Assembly (NCBI GenBank): GCA_013396655.1
Contig: WBMV01008592.1
Location: 252,706 to 316,705, forward strand
Direction of reading: 5' to 3'
DNA length: 64,000 nt
From: Campylorhamphus procurvoides
Lineage: Eukaryota > Chordata > Aves > Passeriformes > Dendrocolaptidae
Positions 1-64,000 of this stretch are shown here, one piece after another (the stretch's first letter is position 1; every line of letters starts with the position of its first letter). The position numbers and the translations under genes are program-made. The notes under the pieces are model-generated. The model had not been told where the DNA came from, did no database searches, and was given only the letters and a program-made list of their open reading frames with translations.

Positions 1-1139
1 CGTCTTGAGTGAGTTTGGAGGATGCAGCCAGGACAATAAATTAAGAAGTTATTTACCACAGCAGCATCTACGTATGTGTGCATTCACAGTTTAAGTTGGC
101 TCAAAAATTACAGAACTTAAATGAGTTAAAGGATTTTAGAAAACACGCAAAAATAATAGAAAACTGTACGTTTTACAGTGACATGAATCTTTTCCTTTCA
201 GTTAATGAGAGAAGCATAGTACTACCCAGTGAAAATCACACACACGCAAGATTAAAAAACCAATCTAGAATACCTAAACTCTCATCCCAGTTCTGAAAAC
301 ATGAATTTCAGTTCTGTGCAACTGAACTCCACAGATGAAAGGGGTACTTGGTAGGAATTACAAAGCCCACATATCTGCTTGGTTTTTACACTCTTTATGA
401 TCATCCCACCTGTACAGCCAGAGTTTACTTAAAATGTTCCAACTAGCTACACACTTTCACGGTGCTTCCTTTATGTTTTATAATTTATACTTGTTATCTT
501 GTCTGTCTCCTAAACTGGTATGACACGGATGCTGGTGAGGTACACAGATGCTGCAGAACAACAAAGATTAAATGGGAGCACTGAATCTCCTAGCAGTCCA
601 ATTTCTGAAAATAAATAAAAAACCAAAACTGTATAAAGTAAGCGTTCAAGTTCCTTCTCAAAATTAAGGCATTTCATAGACATGTTACATTTGGTTTAAA
701 GGCAGAGTTCCTTAAGGTAGAAAAGGGTAGTGAAATGTTCTAGCAAGGTGCATGAATTACTTCAACTCTGCTCATTAGTGACCAGACAAAATGATCATGC
801 TGTCACAGACAAGGCAAGTTCTGATTTTCCTTCGGTGTCACTGTGTGCTATAGCTGCGCACTTCCATACCCTGATTTGTTTGGATTTCTTTCAAATCTGA
901 CCTTAATTCCCAGTATTTCCTGGGTTTATAATCCTTGGCTTGGGGATATTTACAACCTACCTTTCATACTTTTTGTCCTCAATAACTGAATGTATTCTTA
1001 ACCTTAATTCCATCTTAACATTGCAAAACAAGAGACAATGTACCTTTATTACACTGAAAAAATTCAGGCACGAACAACAAGCAAGCAGCTCAAAGAATGC
1101 TACCTCACAGTTTTTCAAATGATTTGCAAATACAAAGTA
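1..1139. other. Probable intergenic sequence downstream of CDK17
   Basis: I see no coding exon, repeat or RNA gene here. Short open frames (60-72 codons) are at chance level for AT-rich DNA. In human, CDK17 ends facing the 3' end of ELK3; nothing in this stretch identifies that neighbour, although an untranslated end of it could not be recognised from sequence alone. Confidence 0.4.
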
Positions 1140-1148
1140 TGTTGATTC

Positions 1149-1177
1149 TTTAATAATTGTTTATTTTAACTTTTATT
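1149..1177 (-). terminator. Cluster of three poly(A) signal hexamers, candidate CDK17 distal polyadenylation site
   Basis: Read on the minus strand, AATAAA occurs at 1172-1177 and 1160-1165, and ATTAAA at 1149-1154. A T- and GT-rich stretch (TTTGTATTTG) follows at about 1127-1136, as expected downstream of a cleavage site. Another AATAAA lies at 1045-1050. AT-rich DNA gives such hexamers by chance, but three in 29 bases is suggestive. Confidence 0.45.
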
Positions 1178-1289
1178 GCCCAATTCAGGGATACACTCTG
1201 GCTACTTAACGCTGTGGTGAAGCAGCACAAAAATAACACAGCCATGTTGAGATGCACGTTCCACTAGAGCATTGCCGAGCAGCTGGTTT

Positions 1290-1485
1290 GCCCCTTCCAT
1301 CTCCCACCCTGCCCTGTCAATCCCCATCCTCCACCCACCCTCTCTCCCCTTCAAGCTCCACCTGCGTGTGCAACCCACCCACATCACCACCACCTGCCTC
1401 TGCCCTGTCTCCAAGCCCACCTTACTCTGGCATGCACCTACACCCACTCCCTGGCACTCCTACCCTGGGGTAGGTGGGACACACC
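1290..1485 (-). other. G-rich tract on the CDK17 sense strand
   Basis: The plus strand is strongly C-rich, so the minus strand carries many GGG runs. Two segments fit a relaxed G-quadruplex pattern: 1322-1349 (four G runs with loops of 5, 1 and 8) and 1291-1314 (loops of 2, 1 and 8). It stands out sharply from the AT-rich surroundings and would lie about 120 bases upstream of the distal poly(A) cluster. Confidence 0.6.
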
Positions 1486-4484
1486 AGGTACCTTCTAAAA
1501 AGAACTACTTAAAATCAGCCACGACTTGCTGGCCATTTCTCATTAACTGATCACTCGTCTTCAAACAAAGGTGGTCATACCAAATACTGAAAGTTGCCTG
1601 TTTTTAGTGACTCTCTGCTTGATTTTTGTCATGCTTGAGGTCTTCTCTCAAAAAGGCCAACACTCCCTACAGTTCTTGGGACAGTGAAACCAAGTCCGTA
1701 GTACCTGATTCTGCCACACAGGAGGCAGAACACCGAACTGGCACAAAAAGGATGTGAGAGAAATGCCCAGCAACCTCAGACTTGCTGACTACTGCCCCAA
1801 ACAGGCAGCTGCCACAAAACTGCCTCTGCTGATGCAGGAATTTCAATTATAGAATTAAAAAAAAAACACCACCAAACTGGCTTGACCACAGATGCCAAGT
1901 ATTTTAAGAAATACATTCCTTAAAGCTACCTCCTAATGAAGAGAACAGATTCACTTGTAGGTCCTTAGAAAAAATCTCTTTATAAACAGTGCTTTAATTT
2001 CATGGAAGATCTTTTCATCTGTAACAAAACCAGCTGAATTCCTACTTAAAATGGAACATCCTTTTGTTAGCTGCAGCTGATCCCTTTCTAAATTTATTAA
2101 TGCACTTCATTTTACCAGTTAAACCTTTCAGTCCTTTACTCATTAGTGTCACATTATTACTTGTTCTTTTATGATCTATAAAATATTACTGTCCTAGAAA
2201 TGCTAAGTCCCACATTTATCCACAGTGAACATTTACTCTATATCTTCACTACTTTTGTAAAAAAAGGAGATGTTTTTCTGGTACTTCTTTCTTCAACACC
2301 ATCACATCTACAATGTATTTCCTACAAAGTTAATCAGTATAAAATCTAGATCAGATCCATAGCAACTATAAAAAAATATATAACAACTATTTCAGGACAA
2401 GGTTTTTCATCAGTGCCACATCTGCCTCTGACACACACATAACACTCCCACTTGAATCAGTGGGAGACCCACGCATGTATCCAAGACACGTATTATGCTC
2501 CCAGACCTAGGCAAGACATCTGCTACTGTGGGACATGCAGGACTTGCTCACCAATAATCAGACTGTGGGCTATGCTTTCTGATCCTGAATGGCCTCAGTC
2601 ATGGATGAGCCACGTTACTTTTCACTGCCACTACTTCTACACTGCACGAATTAAAGAAGCGGCCAGAGTTAAAACTGGTGGCTCCCACAACACACGGATC
2701 TAGCTAACCATTTCCAACAATGCCCCAAGAACCGCAAGTTCACTTAGTCTGTATTTTTAACAACACAGGGCTTTTGTTATTACAAATTTCAAAACAAAAC
2801 CAAAGAATTCCACATAATATTTATACTTTCAAAAGTACAATATTAATACAGGTCGGTCAGTTAGAAATAACAGCAGTTTGTTAGGTCTACAAGATTTAAC
2901 GTAAAACCGGCTTACAAATGCTGAAAAGCAGTAGTGGTCCAATAGTCACCATTACACATGAATTTCTCTCTTCCAGAAAATAATAAAAAAAAAAAATCCC
3001 AGTTCAAATTTACCAGTATCAATGAAATATTAATAAAACACCCCCAAACATGCCACAATCACTATTCACAAATAAAGTTAAAATGAAATATACAAAAATT
3101 CACTTAATACTGTTAAATAACAATAAACTACAAGATTTCCTGAACAGAAATGGTAGGACCCCTGAACGTTTTACAGTGAATGTCAGGAAAAATTAAGTTA
3201 CCTATGACTATTTTCATGATATACCTGCCAAAGATTTACATGAACATTTCAAAATATACCAATAAAGATTTACAGTCTCTTTAAGATGCACTAAACAAAT
3301 AGGTTCATAAAGGTGAACACAAATGCTTAAAAATACTGTAACCATCACCAAGGTGTACTTATGATACTCACTGAGATGCATAAGCATAGGAGTAATATGT
3401 TTACTATCTCTGGAAAACAGGTAACATCTAAGATCTGAAAAACTCTCCAAGTTCCCACTGTGAAAGCTCTGTAGCATAGTGAGTTCTTAACAAGTACAAA
3501 CTTGCATCTTTCCAATTGATTTCAAGTGAATAATGCACGAATGGCAGAGCAACAAGTTGGGAAAAGTGTAGCATAATTCCCATGTTCTTTTAATTAGTTG
3601 TCCTGTTCCTCTGTAACAAAAAGTAAGCCAGGGTCCAGTGCATATGAATTGTCTTTTTACTACCTGTATTTTTAAGTTAAAAACAAGGTAAAAAAGTCAT
3701 TGTTTCTGCAGGCCCCATATGCACAACAATGTGCAAATATTGTATGCTGGAGTAAGCCTGACAAAATTTATCGTCCAGCTTCCGTGCTTTAATTTATCAA
3801 TAATTAACATAGGATCTGAGAGCAAATCATAGTTACAGTTCACTTGTTGGAATCAATTTTCACACCATGTGCTTTTCAAAAACGTAATATGCATTATAAT
3901 TTTTCAACTATTTCAACACATACTTCCAATGTTAAATAAGGAATTAAGTGCCAAGAACTTAGAGCATTAAAGATGCCTCACCTATAGCCAAGCAAAGCTA
4001 TGTTTACATTCCAGGAAACACTGCAGTTTAAGAAATACAAAAAAAAAACCCGCAGCAGTAAAACATTTTATCAAGAGAAACAGATGCATTCACATATTAT
4101 AAAGCCATTGCAACTTCTTCAGGCATGGAACTGTTGTGTTAACTATACAGACAGTAGTTATTTAGCAGCAATGATTCCGCAATAAATAATGCACTGTGTT
4201 TCTCAGTCCTGCACAAAAATTGCAGCTACAGTTACATCAACAGCTGTAACCTACTGGCTCTAGTGGCAGAGGAGACCTTAAAACCAACTGTACAAAAAAT
4301 TGTCACACTGTGACAACAAATATAAAAACATAATTTGCAGGTTGGAAATAAAAAGACTCCACTGTGAAGAGGACAGTGTAGACAAACTGCGATTCCAAGT
4401 CCACCAACAGAAAGCACTGCCTTCGGATCCAAGCCCTTGATCGACAGGATAGGTAGGCTTAGGCTTGACTCTGCACTGCCTGCT

Positions 4485-56024
<51,540 letters not shown>

Positions 56025-59000
56025 TCTATCGATATTAAGTCTGGCTTAAGGAAGCCTAAAACCAAAAATAAACAACAGTAAGTGAGAAAAAAATTAGTCA
56101 CACAGAAAATGAAATTTAATTGCCTGACATAAAAATGCAGGAAGGCTTACAGAAAATTTAGGCAAAATGCAAGTTATGCTTAAAACAATATCATTAAAGC
56201 AAGATTACTGAACAGAAGACTGTCTTGAGAGGTAGATGTGTATACACTTTTGCAATTTTTATTTCTCTTTGTTAATCTTACAATCCGATAGTAAAACAAA
56301 CAGTCATTTGAAAACTTGATGAGCATGTGCTCTGTGGCCTTCTCCATAGTCCCTTTCACCAAACCCACCAAGCAGGAGGAGATTGTAATCTTCTTTTTCA
56401 GTCCATTTGTTTAGGATGATAACTTACTGAACTCCCCTATATTTTGCCCTTTTCACAAAAGTGGAAGGGGACAACACTGAAAGCCTTAAACACAAAAGCA
56501 CTTGTCAAACCCAATCCCACTGAGTGAAATAAGACAGCCAGGGCCTTATAATGATGACTAAAACGGGTGTTTCTCTAGAGTCGAGCAGTAAGACCAAACT
56601 GAGAACAAAGCAGAAGGCACTTTCTCCATGGAAAAGTGGTAAGCAAACAACCTGTAATAACAAAGGTCCAGGTTGATAAACATGTTGCCACAATTCTAAG
56701 CTGGTAAGTGAGCTTTGTGGGGTGCTATATGCTTGCCCTTGCATGACAAGAGGCACAAGTGCTTCCTTAATCCATACGGACAATTCGCCCTTACTGTTAT
56801 TTCACAGTAACTTGTTCATCTGCTCATGGCCTCCAAGAATCACATATGCAGTGTCCAACACAAGTACAGCATACTTTTAAGTCTGAGCTACTCAAATATC
56901 TTTTCCCGTCCATCAGCTTCTTTGCACTCCAAAATGCATAATTCACATAAAAAATGAAATTTTCTTCAATCTCCTCCTTTAAACAGAGAAATGCAAGAAG
57001 TAGTACACTGAAAATCTACATTTATTGACAGCGTCCCTTTAAGGATACACATTTCAACTGTGGAATTTTCTCTTTGTTTAGATGCTCCATAATAAAAAGG
57101 AGAACAAATTGGTGGAAGAAACCTGGACGTGGCTGCTGGTGGTAGGAGAATTCATACATAGACCAGACTGCTTAGGACAGCAAGTAACACATTAGGGATG
57201 GATAAAAGAAGACCTTTGGGATATGAGCTCCAAAGTCTGAGATGAACAGCAAAATCACTGGCAAAGCAACAGTTGCGTCCAAGGGGAAAGAGCTGGACTA
57301 TGAATCATGGTAACATCTCATACAACCACAGCCAGTAAAAGCAGAAAACAGTGAGGCACTGAGTATATACAGGAAAAAAAAATACACTCCTGAAGATACA
57401 GTTAGGTCAGCAGTTTCCAAACTGCCCATTTAATGCATTGCTGTATGTACAATAAGGGCACATCTTAATATAAAAAATTTTGTTCCCTCTCAGTCCAAAG
57501 CAGGATATTCTTACTGTCAAGAAACGGCATTCAGGAAACATTTCAAGGGGAACATTTTCTACTCCTGTTCAGGATCAGCTTTAAAATGATTTTATTTCTG
57601 CATTTAACTTTTCCAAAACAATGGCGCCTGTTTCTCTTAAAAATCCAGTTTAGTAAAAAATTTGGAAGGACACATCATTTATGTTTAGTTTTCTCAATTC
57701 TCCCATAATGTTCTTCAAAACGTGCCTCTTCCTACATGCATTATTCTCAAACAGGATACATACAATTTTTAGCCATGTAATGCCCTAAAGCTACCTGACA
57801 ACACAACAATTTCTTTCCAATTTTCCACTTGGGCAGTAACTGAAAAAACAGGTGCCTTTACAGGGAAACAGACTGTTCCTAGCTTTGGATCCTGCAAATA
57901 TTAAAGCTTATACAATTTTTTAATCAAAAAGAGGGTCTGCTACTGAAGAATATTACATATAAATTTACAGATTAGAAAATCCAAGAGACATTCTACATCT
58001 CAAGCTAATAAAAAAGCAAGAGTTTTGTCAACTATAGTTACAACATTTCTCCAGGTAAAGGAAGGTGTCATGGAACAATGAAGTACCATTTTTGCTAAGA
58101 TTCTAGATTAAGTTCACGGCTTGATTTTCCAAGAATTTAACAGTAAAAAGGAATGAGGAGTGGGAATGTACATGTGAGGAAAGACTTTCTTCTATTGAAA
58201 TATAATTCAGTTTTTTTAAACGAAACGATGCTCATAGAAATGAAATCAAGTATTCTTCCCTTAAAACACCAGTTTTCTTGCTAAATCAGATATGTAAAGG
58301 AGAGAGAAAAACCCCAAACAAACCATAAAAGGAAGCAGTGACTAATATTTGTCACTTGGAAATGCCCTATCTCTTTGATTTTTTTATTCTCATGGCCAAA
58401 GTTGCAGAATCTGCTAAATCTTATTAGTTTGAGACATGACATCAGTGAACAGAGCTTTGAAAATACCATCTATAGAATCCGAAGCTAGCACTGGTTCCCT
58501 AAAATGACAGCAGTTTCACAGAAAAGTCAATCTTAATTCAGTATGACAAAAATGAAGCAAAACTGTCTGACACTTATTTTCACCAATTCATACCAGATGC
58601 ATTCTTTTTATGTCCTTTTTAATAGTAAATCTAAGTCTAAAACAGAGTTACTTGATTACTAATAGACACACAGTAGCAATGATTATATGGTGTAAGACTC
58701 AATGTTTCCCCAAATTCTTAAAAGCTGTGAGAACACACTGTTGTATTTAGATTTAAAACAGAACTGTTTGACTATTCTATTCTGTAAATTTATCTACTCT
58801 GAATAAATCATACCCAAATCAAATATTTTAGATGTCATAGCTGATAGATGTATACACTTGAATGCAACTAATGCAAATTCTAATCTTCTGCAGACAGAAT
58901 GAGGACAAGCAATCTGATATGACACTATCTGATACAACCCACAAAAGCTGGCAGAGACATACCTGTTCAATCCTTATACTGGTATGAAATGAAGGAAGTG

Positions 59001-61892
59001 ACAATGTACTAAAGGAACTGCTTCTTCTTACAAACGATATGCAGTTTAACCCTGAAATATTGGTCTTTCTGGTCTTTAAAAGCAACATAAATTAATCCTT
59101 GAAAGCAGTGCTAAAACTTAACATTTCTGTTTTCCAACACTGCCATTAACTCAGTTCCTTCAATAGTCTTAAACTCCTGCCCTGAACTCAAAGTCCTTAA
59201 AAAGTTATCTGTATAATAACAGTTCTGAAAACAAACTCCAGTTTTTAAACCATCCAGGTAAGATCAGAATTAAACAAATTCTGGCTCACTTCTCTAAATC
59301 AGACCAATCCTTCCCACAATGCCTGTAGCAGAGCACTTCACATTTAGCACACCCATGTTCACAACACCCAGGCTATACAGAAGACAGACATTATTTTGAT
59401 TCCAAAAGCAGTAACTCAACCAGATTCTGCACTCTTATAGTCACCAAAAATCAGAGGTCTTACACTGCTGAGAGCTAAAATTCTAAAAAAACCCTACCAC
59501 TGCCCTTGGTACCTTGAAAGTGAAAAAAGGAATCTGTAAGATCTTCATACACAACTAACATATGTGCTTAATCCTTCTAAGTTTTAAAAAAAATCAGCTA
59601 AAATTCTCAAAATTAATTAAGCTATTTAACAGCTTAAATTTTAGTCAGTTTATTTTGGGAGGGTCACAAATACCAAAAGCTTACTAAGATTTTGCTGATT
59701 CAAAGCCCTTTGAAGTCAAAGGGAACCTGTCCTTCAACTTCAATAAGCTTTGGATCAGTCTAAGTGCTGACTCTTCTGTTTATTGAGGTTATATTGCATT
59801 AAGATCCATCTACATGAAGATTATGCATTTTAAAATTACTTTGCCACTTAGATACACACTGAAGCTGCTATTTCACTGTTTTTTACAAGCTGCTTTACAA
59901 GGCAATAGGTATTTTCCAAACATCTAAAGGCAGTTCTTGTTCTGGAAAACTCACCTGTAAGACAACAGCTAAAGTGGGAAGAAAGGAGAGGCTCAGAAAC
60001 CTTACCCGACAGCATGAGCAACAGCATAGATGCAGCATGGCCCCTAAGAATGGGTTAACAAACTAAAGCCACAGGCAGAAGACATCAAAGAAAGCAAGTA
60101 ACAGCGCTCCATATGAACTCCTTGTGTCAGAAAGAGAAGTCTGAAAAGCTTAAGAGTGCTGCATATGATATTAATTAAAAACAGAAACAGGAAACACCTG
60201 TCAAGAATATTGTCCCCTTTTTCTAAAAAGAAAACCAGCTTTCCATCATGTTTATATTTATTAAACTGTTCTCTGTCTACCTCAATTAAAGACACAGAAC
60301 TATTGATCACATCAGCTCACTGCACTTCAAATACAGAACAAACTAGTAATTACTCTAATGAGAAGTACATAGATAACTTATGCAAGATCACAAACCATCA
60401 GTTTAAGCACTCATAAAATTCACATATAGTACAGATGTACTTTCTCACAATCAGAATTCTGCTCTACAAGAATGGATTATAAATGTGGCATCTTAGTCAT
60501 TGCATCTGTTCTTTGTATTTGTTGCAACTCACACTTGTTCACATCAGCAAAAAAAATTTTCTACTGCATTTTTCCATGCTTGGTCTTTAGAAATAACACG
60601 AGACTCACCAATCAGACTCTCTTGTCAGGAACACAGCTACTTAAAAAGTTATTTGCTTTATGCTGCATTGGGTCAAAGAACTGACATTGTAAAGATATAA
60701 GTAACATCCAACAAACAAGGCCTCTCTTACTGATGAAAGAAAAATAACTGTGAAGTCAAATACACAGCTTAGTTTGACCTCCCAAGTGCAAAAAGGGCAA
60801 AAGGACCCTCAGAGACTTTTCCTTATGAATAAAACAATATGCTATATGGAACCAAACTTTTGAGGTTGAAGCCCCTTTTTAGGTAATTACAGAATCACCC
60901 AAACAATTACTCAAAATTGGAGGTAGAAAGGTACTCACAAAGGTTAACTTCTTATCTGAGGATAGTTTACTAGTTAATGTAGGTAAAGAGGCTCCTCCCG
61001 AAGTGAATGAGAGCATCTATATTCAGCTCCTGATCTAGATCAGCAACCAGAAGGACCACTGCAAATGGAAGAAATATACGGATATCACCCTGTTCTAGTT
61101 TAATTTACACTGTGAATACCTTCCCTTATCTTTACTTCCCCCCCCCTCCATCACTTTGCCTTTAAAAAGCAATGAAGGACAGGAATTAAAAGAAGGGGGT
61201 TGTTCTTTTTTTTTTTCTAAATTAATCCTTTAAGCTAAAAAATATACTGATCATGACTACTGGCATATTTAACTACTCTACTGGTACAGAATTTAAAAGA
61301 ATTTTAAAAATCACCAAAAACACCAACTCTGCCGAAAGGGTCAAATCTTGCAGTCCTTTTTTCATATCCTATGCTTCTTTCTCTGGACTCAAAAAACTTT
61401 ACTCAGGTAATCACAGAAAGTCTACATTCTTCACAACCCAGACATGTATTCTCTCCCACACAGATGCAAGCAATATCAAATAGCAAAATCAAGAGAGGTA
61501 TACTATTTGATAGATCTCCCCAGATTAGATGGATTGTACTGATTAATAACTCCATGCTAATTATCCAGGGCTCTGTTCTCTCAACTGCCAAGTGAAAAAA
61601 CAGTATAAGTCTGGTTAAATTGGCTGACATTTAAGCCAACAAAACTAATGAGATGACTGGAAAAGCTTCTTGCACTGCTGTCAGCCCCATAAACCGAAAG
61701 CCTTTTTTCTATTAAAGGGAACAACAAAACTAAAAGGTTACACGGACAGGTTATAAGTACTACCAGAGAGCCATAGAACCCTAGTTCTCAGAAGATATAA
61801 TGAGCAATGGAAATCAAAAGCAAATTCTGTAATTTTATGACCTTTGATTAATAAGTATAAAGCCTTACCACAGCATTCAGGAAAACAACAGT

Positions 61893-61906
61893 AAAAAAAA
61901 AAAAAA
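61893..61906. repeat. Poly-A tract
   Basis: Fourteen A residues, low complexity, with no recognisable retrotransposon body to its left. Confidence 0.85.
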
Positions 61907-62660
61907 TTTGTGCACACAAAGGTTGCTGCTCCCTAATACTGAGATTATTTCAGTAACAGATTTACAATGTTCCAGTCATCACTTCAAGGACAACTTTCCT
62001 CAGTCTTGCAAATGATCAAGTTTTTGGAAAACCTCTTCTAGGTTCTAGAAGACAATGTTGGTTCTAAGGCTGAAAAGCACCTGCAATCTCTTGTGAGTCT
62101 GAGCAATTTTGTCAATAAAAGGTATGGTTTTCAAGACTTGCTCTTTTTCCCTATCACAAATAAAGCACCAAATCAAAGAATCTCATACCAAAGAACCCTC
62201 TCCCAAACTCCAGTAGCTCTCAGCCCAGCACAATCTATCCCATCAATCTGAACTCCCACAACCAGAGTCTTGGACATTTGCTTCTATTTGTGCTAACAAA
62301 AAATTTGTATTTACAGTGTGAGAACTAGGGCAATGAAAAGCTTTCAGCTTACTTCGATATTCTTGAATCAAGCACCAAGAGACACTACAAAGACTGCAGA
62401 GAAATCTAAACCCCCAAAAAAACTAAAGACACACCTAATTTGGATAAACAAAGAATAGGGGGACCAATTTCTAAATATGATGAAAAAGAATTTGGCCTTT
62501 TTCTCTTAAAACAGAAATTAATTACAGGGGGAAGCTGTTGAGGAAACTATATGATACCCTGCCTGGAAATTAACCACCAAGTGAAAGCAAAACCCCCAAC
62601 AATCCAGGAGGAATAAAATTGTCTCACAGTAATTCACAATTGGGTTTTGCTGAATTTTTC

Positions 62661-62688
62661 TTCTTTTTTTTCTTTTTTTTTTTTTTCT
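62661..62688. repeat. Poly-T/CT-rich tract
   Basis: A 28-base run of T with three C interruptions. It might be a pyrimidine tract on the plus strand by chance; no element is attached to it. Confidence 0.85.
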
Positions 62689-64000
62689 TGGAAAGGACAA
62701 TGTAACAACACTGGAAGAATTTTCAATTAGTGAACTAAGAGACCAATAAGCACCATGGTACAGATGACATATATGTATATTTATCCAACAAATAACAGGC
62801 CACATACAAAATCTGCTGCACTGAAGGCATTACACAGAGACACAAAATAAGACGTTGCGAAAAAAATGGTATGGTAAAACTGACACTTTGGAGACATTTA
62901 ATGTGTAAGATGTATCAGTCTCTTCTGTAGTGTGTATTTTTCTAGAGCTTTCTGATTATAATAATACTGTCCATGGCACAATAACTATTCCTGAAATAAC
63001 AGATAGATAGAATACCTTGGCTACAATTAAGAAAGTAACTACTGACAGAAACCACAGCCTAAAAAAGTTTCCTAGAGTCAGGCTGAACATGTTTAATACC
63101 TCCACTGAGGTATTTCAAAGGTAATTCCAAAGGACCAGTAAATAAACTCATTCTTGCAAGAAACAATCCTTGAACTATGGTTCAAAAATTTGTTCCAATT
63201 CACGAACATCTTTTACCTAAACTTATAAACTGCTCTGATTTAATCTTTTTTAAAAACTTGCAAATTATTGTCTTTTCTTCCCTTCTCCAATTCTGTAATA
63301 AATACAGCTCCAGAAATTCCTCCGTAAGAGAAAATGTCTGAACAACAAGACGATCACAATTTTTTTACGGTGTATTAATTTTTAAATAGCAGTCAAAGAT
63401 ATCCCAGCATGGCACCAATTTGTTCTAACACTCGGACAAATGTTGCTACATCTGTCTAAAGTGTTCATGCTGCCATTTAATGGTCAACTGAACACGCACA
63501 CATGGATCATTTCAGTATTCACCACCAAGGATACTAAACACGTAAAACACTATTCCTAATGCAAATTATTATCTAGCTGACAACCTGGGAAAGAAAGAAG
63601 AGTTTTAACATATGTTTGCCAAGAAGCTTTGCAAATAGCTATGTTGGCAACAAAAAGGTGGTGGCAACATGCCCTACAAGGCATAGAGGAAAATATCAAT
63701 CCGCTTAAGTCAATTTAATACCTCCACAGAAGCACAGTTCTGATCACTAGGGCACATCAAATCCAAGGTAAGACCGTCCTCACAGGGAGCATTAGGACAG
63801 AACTGCTGTGTACCAGAAAAGCAGCTTGGAAAATTGCAGTTTTGCCTTAAGTTTATTTAGCTTAGCTAAGCAAAAACTGAGATCTGAAATAAAAGCAATC
63901 TGTAAACAAAATAAAGGACAACAACAAATGCTGTTAAGGAAAGATGACATGGGAAAACAAGAACAAATGCATATGAAATCAGAGTAAAGTATAAGTGCCT

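Larger units (their letters stand above)
1140..4484 (-). other. CDK17: Putative CDK17 3' UTR
   Basis: Sequence following the stop codon on the minus strand. It has no further gene, is AT-rich, and contains a G-rich block (on the minus strand) at about 1290-1480. The left limit is a guess based on the poly(A) hexamer cluster at 1149-1177. Single ATTAAA hexamers at 3788-3793 and 3589-3594 and an AATAAA at 2093-2098 could give shorter isoforms. No transcript evidence is available here. Confidence 0.5.
56056..64000 (-). other. CDK17 5' UTR intron, 3' part only
   Basis: Everything upstream of the acceptor at 56056. No CpG-rich segment or promoter-like sequence is seen, so the non-coding first exon and promoter are beyond the window. 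Contents are plain AT-rich DNA with poly-A/poly-T tracts (61205-61216, 61893-61906, 62661-62688) and a C run at 61138-61146. Confidence 0.8.

Noticed and set aside
1202..1550. Overlapping frames of 73-92 codons on both strands
   Set aside because: They are by-products of the C-rich/G-rich tract, with proline- and serine-rich or glycine-rich low-complexity translations.
61893..61906. Poly-A tract as the tail of a processed pseudogene or SINE
   Set aside because: No gene-like or SINE-like sequence and no flanking direct repeat were seen next to it.

Overview
The window is animal nuclear DNA, AT-rich and intron-dominated, and very probably from a bird. Two things support this: the only interspersed repeats I can recognise are CR1 LINE fragments of the chicken type, and the single gene is a compact vertebrate gene with short to moderate introns. 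Bacterial-style features (operons, ribosome binding sites, insertion sequences, CRISPR) are absent.

The window holds one protein-coding gene, on the minus strand: the PCTAIRE kinase CDK17 (also called PCTK2). Sixteen coding exons lie between 56024 (start codon) and 4485 (stop codon). I placed every boundary at a GT-AG splice site, and the reading frame closes exactly: 1572 coding bases, 523 residues, the same length as I recall for human CDK17. The exon with the ATG also carries 31 bases of 5' UTR behind a splice acceptor. The first, non-coding exon and the promoter therefore lie beyond the right end of the window, and 56056-64000 is the 3' part of intron 1.

Layout from right to left, in the direction of transcription: intron 1 (56056-64000, incomplete); first coding exon (55907-56055); a 14 kb intron; two exons for the serine-rich regulatory N-terminus (41666-41830 and 35708-35841); a 15.9 kb intron; the last N-terminal exon (19731-19856); then twelve closely spaced exons between 15794 and 4485 for the kinase domain and short C-terminal tail. 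The 3' UTR runs left from 4484, possibly to a cluster of poly(A) hexamers near 1150-1177. The first kilobase is probably intergenic.

The introns hold one 0.7 kb CR1 copy with an internal deletion (14145-14852), two short CR1 3' tails (about 39.94-40.05 and 40.33-40.39 kb), a few low-complexity tracts, small tandem duplications and hairpins, and an unexplained GC-rich block at 24.1-24.8 kb. One unidentified open frame at 52.68-53.0 kb looks protein-like in composition. I found no convincing new biological system. The oddities are given as leads with their limits.
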